Origin: Flavobacteriales bacterium
GTDB taxonomy: Bacteria; Bacteroidota; Bacteroidia; Flavobacteriales; PHOS-HE28
NCBI GenBank assembly: GCA_008016945.1
Contig: SSGN01000143.1
Span: forward strand, 1 to 6,819
Length of the DNA stretch: 6,819 nucleotides
Direction: 5' to 3'
Both the position numbers and the translations under genes were made by a program. Below the pieces are notes generated by a model. The model did no database searches. It was not told where the DNA came from and was given only the letters and a program-made list of their open reading frames with translations. This document shows positions 4,951 through 6,819 of the stretch, in pieces (position 1 is the stretch's first letter; every line of letters starts with the position of its first letter).

Positions 4951-6819
4951 ATGAGCCAGATCTTCGACCTCGACATGATCAAAGCGGTGTACAGCCGCTT
5001 CCCCGCCCGTGTTGCCGCAGCCCGCAAGGCCGTGGGCAAGCCGCTCACCCTCACCGAAAAGATCCTCTACGCCCACCTCTGGGACGGCGAGGCCAAGCAG
5101 GCCTTCGGGCGCGGCAAGGATTACGTCGATTTCGCGCCCGATCGCGTGACCATGCAGGATGCCACCGCACAGATGGCGTTGCTGCAGTTCAGCACCACCG
5201 GCCGTGCCAAGGTGGCGGTGCCCAGCACCGTGCACTGCGATCACCTGATCCAGGCCCGGGTGGGGGCGAAGCAGGACCTGCAGGATGCCCTCAACAAGAG
5301 CAACGAGGTCTTCAACTTCCTGGAGAGCATCAGCAACAAGTACGGCATCGGCTTCTGGAAGCCCGGCGCGGGCATCATCCACCAGGTGATGCTGGAGAAC
5401 TACGCCTTCCCCGGCGGCATGATGATCGGTACCGACAGCCATACGGTGAACGCCGGCGGCCTGGGCATGGTGGCCATCGGCGTGGGCGGTGCCGACGCCT
5501 GCGACGTGATGAGCGGCCTGCCCTGGGAGCTCAAGTTCCCCAAGCTCATCGGCGTGAAGCTCACCGGCAAGCTCAACGGCTGGACCGCCCCGAAGGACGT
5601 GATCCTGAAGGTGGCCGGCATCCTCACTGTAAAAGGCGGCACCGGCGCCATCGTGGAGTACTTCGGTGACGGCGCCGTAAGCATGAGCTGCACCGGCAAG
5701 GGCACCATCGCCAACATGGGCGCCGAGATCGGGGCCACCGCCAGCACCGTCGGCTACGACGACAGCATGCGCCGCTACCTCAAGGCCACCGGCCGCGCTG
5801 AAGTGGCCGCCATGGCCGACAAGATCGCCGCCGACCTCACCGGCGACCCTGAGGTGTACGCCGACCCGGCCAAGTACTTCGACCAGGTGATCGAGATCGA
5901 CCTCAGCACCCTGAGCCCGCACCTCAACGGTCCTTTCACCCCCGACCTGGCCACGCCGGTGAGCGAGATGAAGGAGAAGGCCGCCAAGAACGACTGGCCC
6001 ACCGACATTGAGTGGGCGCTGATCGGCTCTTGCACCAACAGCAGCTACGAGGACATCAGCCGCGCCGCCAGCATCGTGGCCGACGCCGTGAGCAAGGGCC
6101 TGAAGCCGAAGTCGCACCTGGGCATCAACCCCGGCTCCGAGCAGGTGCGCTACACCATCGAGCGCGACGGGTTCATCGAGACCTTCGAGAAGAGCGGCGC
6201 CACCATCTTCACCAATGCCTGTGGTCCGTGCATCGGCCAGTGGGCGCGTGAGGGTGCAGACAAGCAGGAGAAGAACTCCATCGTCCACTCCTTCAACCGG
6301 AACTTCGCCAAGCGCGCGGACGGCAATCCCAACACGCATGCCTTCGTTGCCTCGCCCGAAATGGTGGCGGCCATCGCGCTCAGCGGCAAGCTCACGTTCG
6401 ACCCTGTCCGCGACACCCTCACCAACGACAAGGGTGAGCAGGTGAAGCTGGCCGAGCCCACCGGTTGGGAACTGCCGCCCAAGGGCTTCGCCGTGGAGGA
6501 CAACGGCTACCAGGCCCCCGCCGCCGACGGCAGCACCGTGAGCGTGGTGGTGAAGCCCGACAGCCAGCGCCTGCAGCTGCTCGAGCCCTTCCCGGCATGG
6601 AACGGGAAGAACATCAGCGACGCGGTGCTGCTGATCAAGGCCAAGGGCAAGTGCACTACCGACCACATCAGCATGGCCGGCAGCTGGCTGCGCTACCGCG
6701 GTCACCTCGACACCATCAGCAACAACACGCTGATCGGTGCCACCAATGCATTCAATGGTGAAGCGGACAAGGTGAAGAACCAGCTCACGGGCGAGTATGG
6801 CCCTGTGCCTGCCACGCAA
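4951..6819 (+). CDS. acn: Aconitate hydratase, mitochondrial type, 3'-truncated by window edge
   Basis: [4Fe-4S] enzyme of the TCA cycle that isomerises citrate to isocitrate through cis-aconitate in the cytoplasm. The frame runs 623 codons without a stop from the ATG at 4951 to the window end; the family is about 750-760 residues, so roughly 130 residues, including the catalytic GSSR serine region, lie outside. The cluster ligands are visible: C361 in IGSCTNSS, and C424 and C427 in TNACGPCIG. Active-site stretches are STVHCDHL (92-99), MMIGTDSHT (157-165, D162, S163, H164), [10 protein letters not shown] (446-455, R450, R455) and [19 protein letters not shown] (569-587). These, the spacing and the short N-terminus match mitochondrial ACO2-like enzymes rather than the longer AcnA/IRP or AcnB forms. 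The start has no Shine-Dalgarno motif and begins [14 protein letters not shown], a typical opening. It appears to have its own promoter. Confidence 0.97.
   Translation, partial: MSQIFDLDMIKAVYSRFPARVAAARKAVGKPLTLTEKILYAHLWDGEAKQAFGRGKDYVDFAPDRVTMQDATAQMALLQFSTTGRAKVAVPSTVHCDHLIQARVGAKQDLQDALNKSNEVFNFLESISNKYGIGFWKPGAGIIHQVMLENYAFPGGMMIGTDSHTVNAGGLGMVAIGVGGADACDVMSGLPWELKFPKLIGVKLTGKLNGWTAPKDVILKVAGILTVKGGTGAIVEYFGDGAVSMSCTGKGTIANMGAEIGATASTVGYDDSMRRYLKATGRAEVAAMADKIAADLTGDPEVYADPAKYFDQVIEIDLSTLSPHLNGPFTPDLATPVSEMKEKAAKNDWPTDIEWALIGSCTNSSYEDISRAASIVADAVSKGLKPKSHLGINPGSEQVRYTIERDGFIETFEKSGATIFTNACGPCIGQWAREGADKQEKNSIVHSFNRNFAKRADGNPNTHAFVASPEMVAAIALSGKLTFDPVRDTLTNDKGEQVKLAEPTGWELPPKGFAVEDNGYQAPAADGSTVSVVVKPDSQRLQLLEPFPAWNGKNISDAVLLIKAKGKCTTDHISMAGSWLRYRGHLDTISNNTLIGATNAFNGEADKVKNQLTGEYGPVPATQ

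Noticed and set aside
3387..5054. Long minus-strand open frame (555 codons)
   Set aside because: It is antisense to the barrel and MbnP-like genes, crosses a terminator and the aconitase start, and has no recognisable domain.
4738..6819. Very long open frame on the minus strand (693 codons)
   Set aside because: It lies antisense to aconitase, whose catalytic and Fe-S motifs are unmistakable. The minus-strand product is a His/Gly/Val/Ala-rich low-complexity string with no family motif, as expected opposite GC-rich codons.
1..6819. tRNA, rRNA, CRISPR, insertion sequence or phage signals
   Set aside because: No cloverleaf, regular spaced repeats, transposase motifs or terminal inverted repeats were seen on either strand.

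Overview
The window looks like a high-GC member of the Bacteroidota, most likely a Flavobacteriales-type lineage. I infer this from the S18 and L9 sequences, from the lack of Shine-Dalgarno motifs before the starts, from two hexamer-like sites resembling the Bacteroidota -7 element (TAnnTTTG), and from accessory families (MbnP-like lipoprotein, CDxCG outer-membrane protein, small LC...CxGxC protein) that I know mainly from this phylum. The assignment rests on reading, not on a search.

Layout. (1) Positions 1-725 hold the end of a ribosomal-protein operon: rpsR (S18, 5' end outside the window) and rplI (L9), closed by a strong hairpin terminator at 747-772. (2) Positions 726-971 are a non-coding convergent spacer, very GC-rich and full of inverted repeats, possibly a dispersed repeat. 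(3) Positions 972-2567 on the minus strand encode a CPA1/NhaP-type Na+(K+)/H+ antiporter. (4) Diverging from it, positions 2666-4817 encode three exported proteins in one direction: a small membrane-anchored CxxxC protein, a predicted outer-membrane barrel with a CDVCG motif at its mature N-terminus, and an MbnP-like lipoprotein whose start lies 3 bases after the previous stop. A 14-bp hairpin terminator closes this group. (5) From 4951 to the right edge runs a mitochondrial-type aconitase of the TCA cycle, cut off by the window end.

The three-gene group is the accessory and most interesting part. MbnP relatives bind copper, and the two neighbours carry closely spaced cysteines suited to metal or redox work at the cell envelope. 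A copper-handling module is therefore a reasonable inference, but no partner such as the diheme enzyme MbnH or a TonB-dependent receptor lies inside the window. The remaining genes are housekeeping. No RNA genes, mobile elements or CRISPR arrays were seen.
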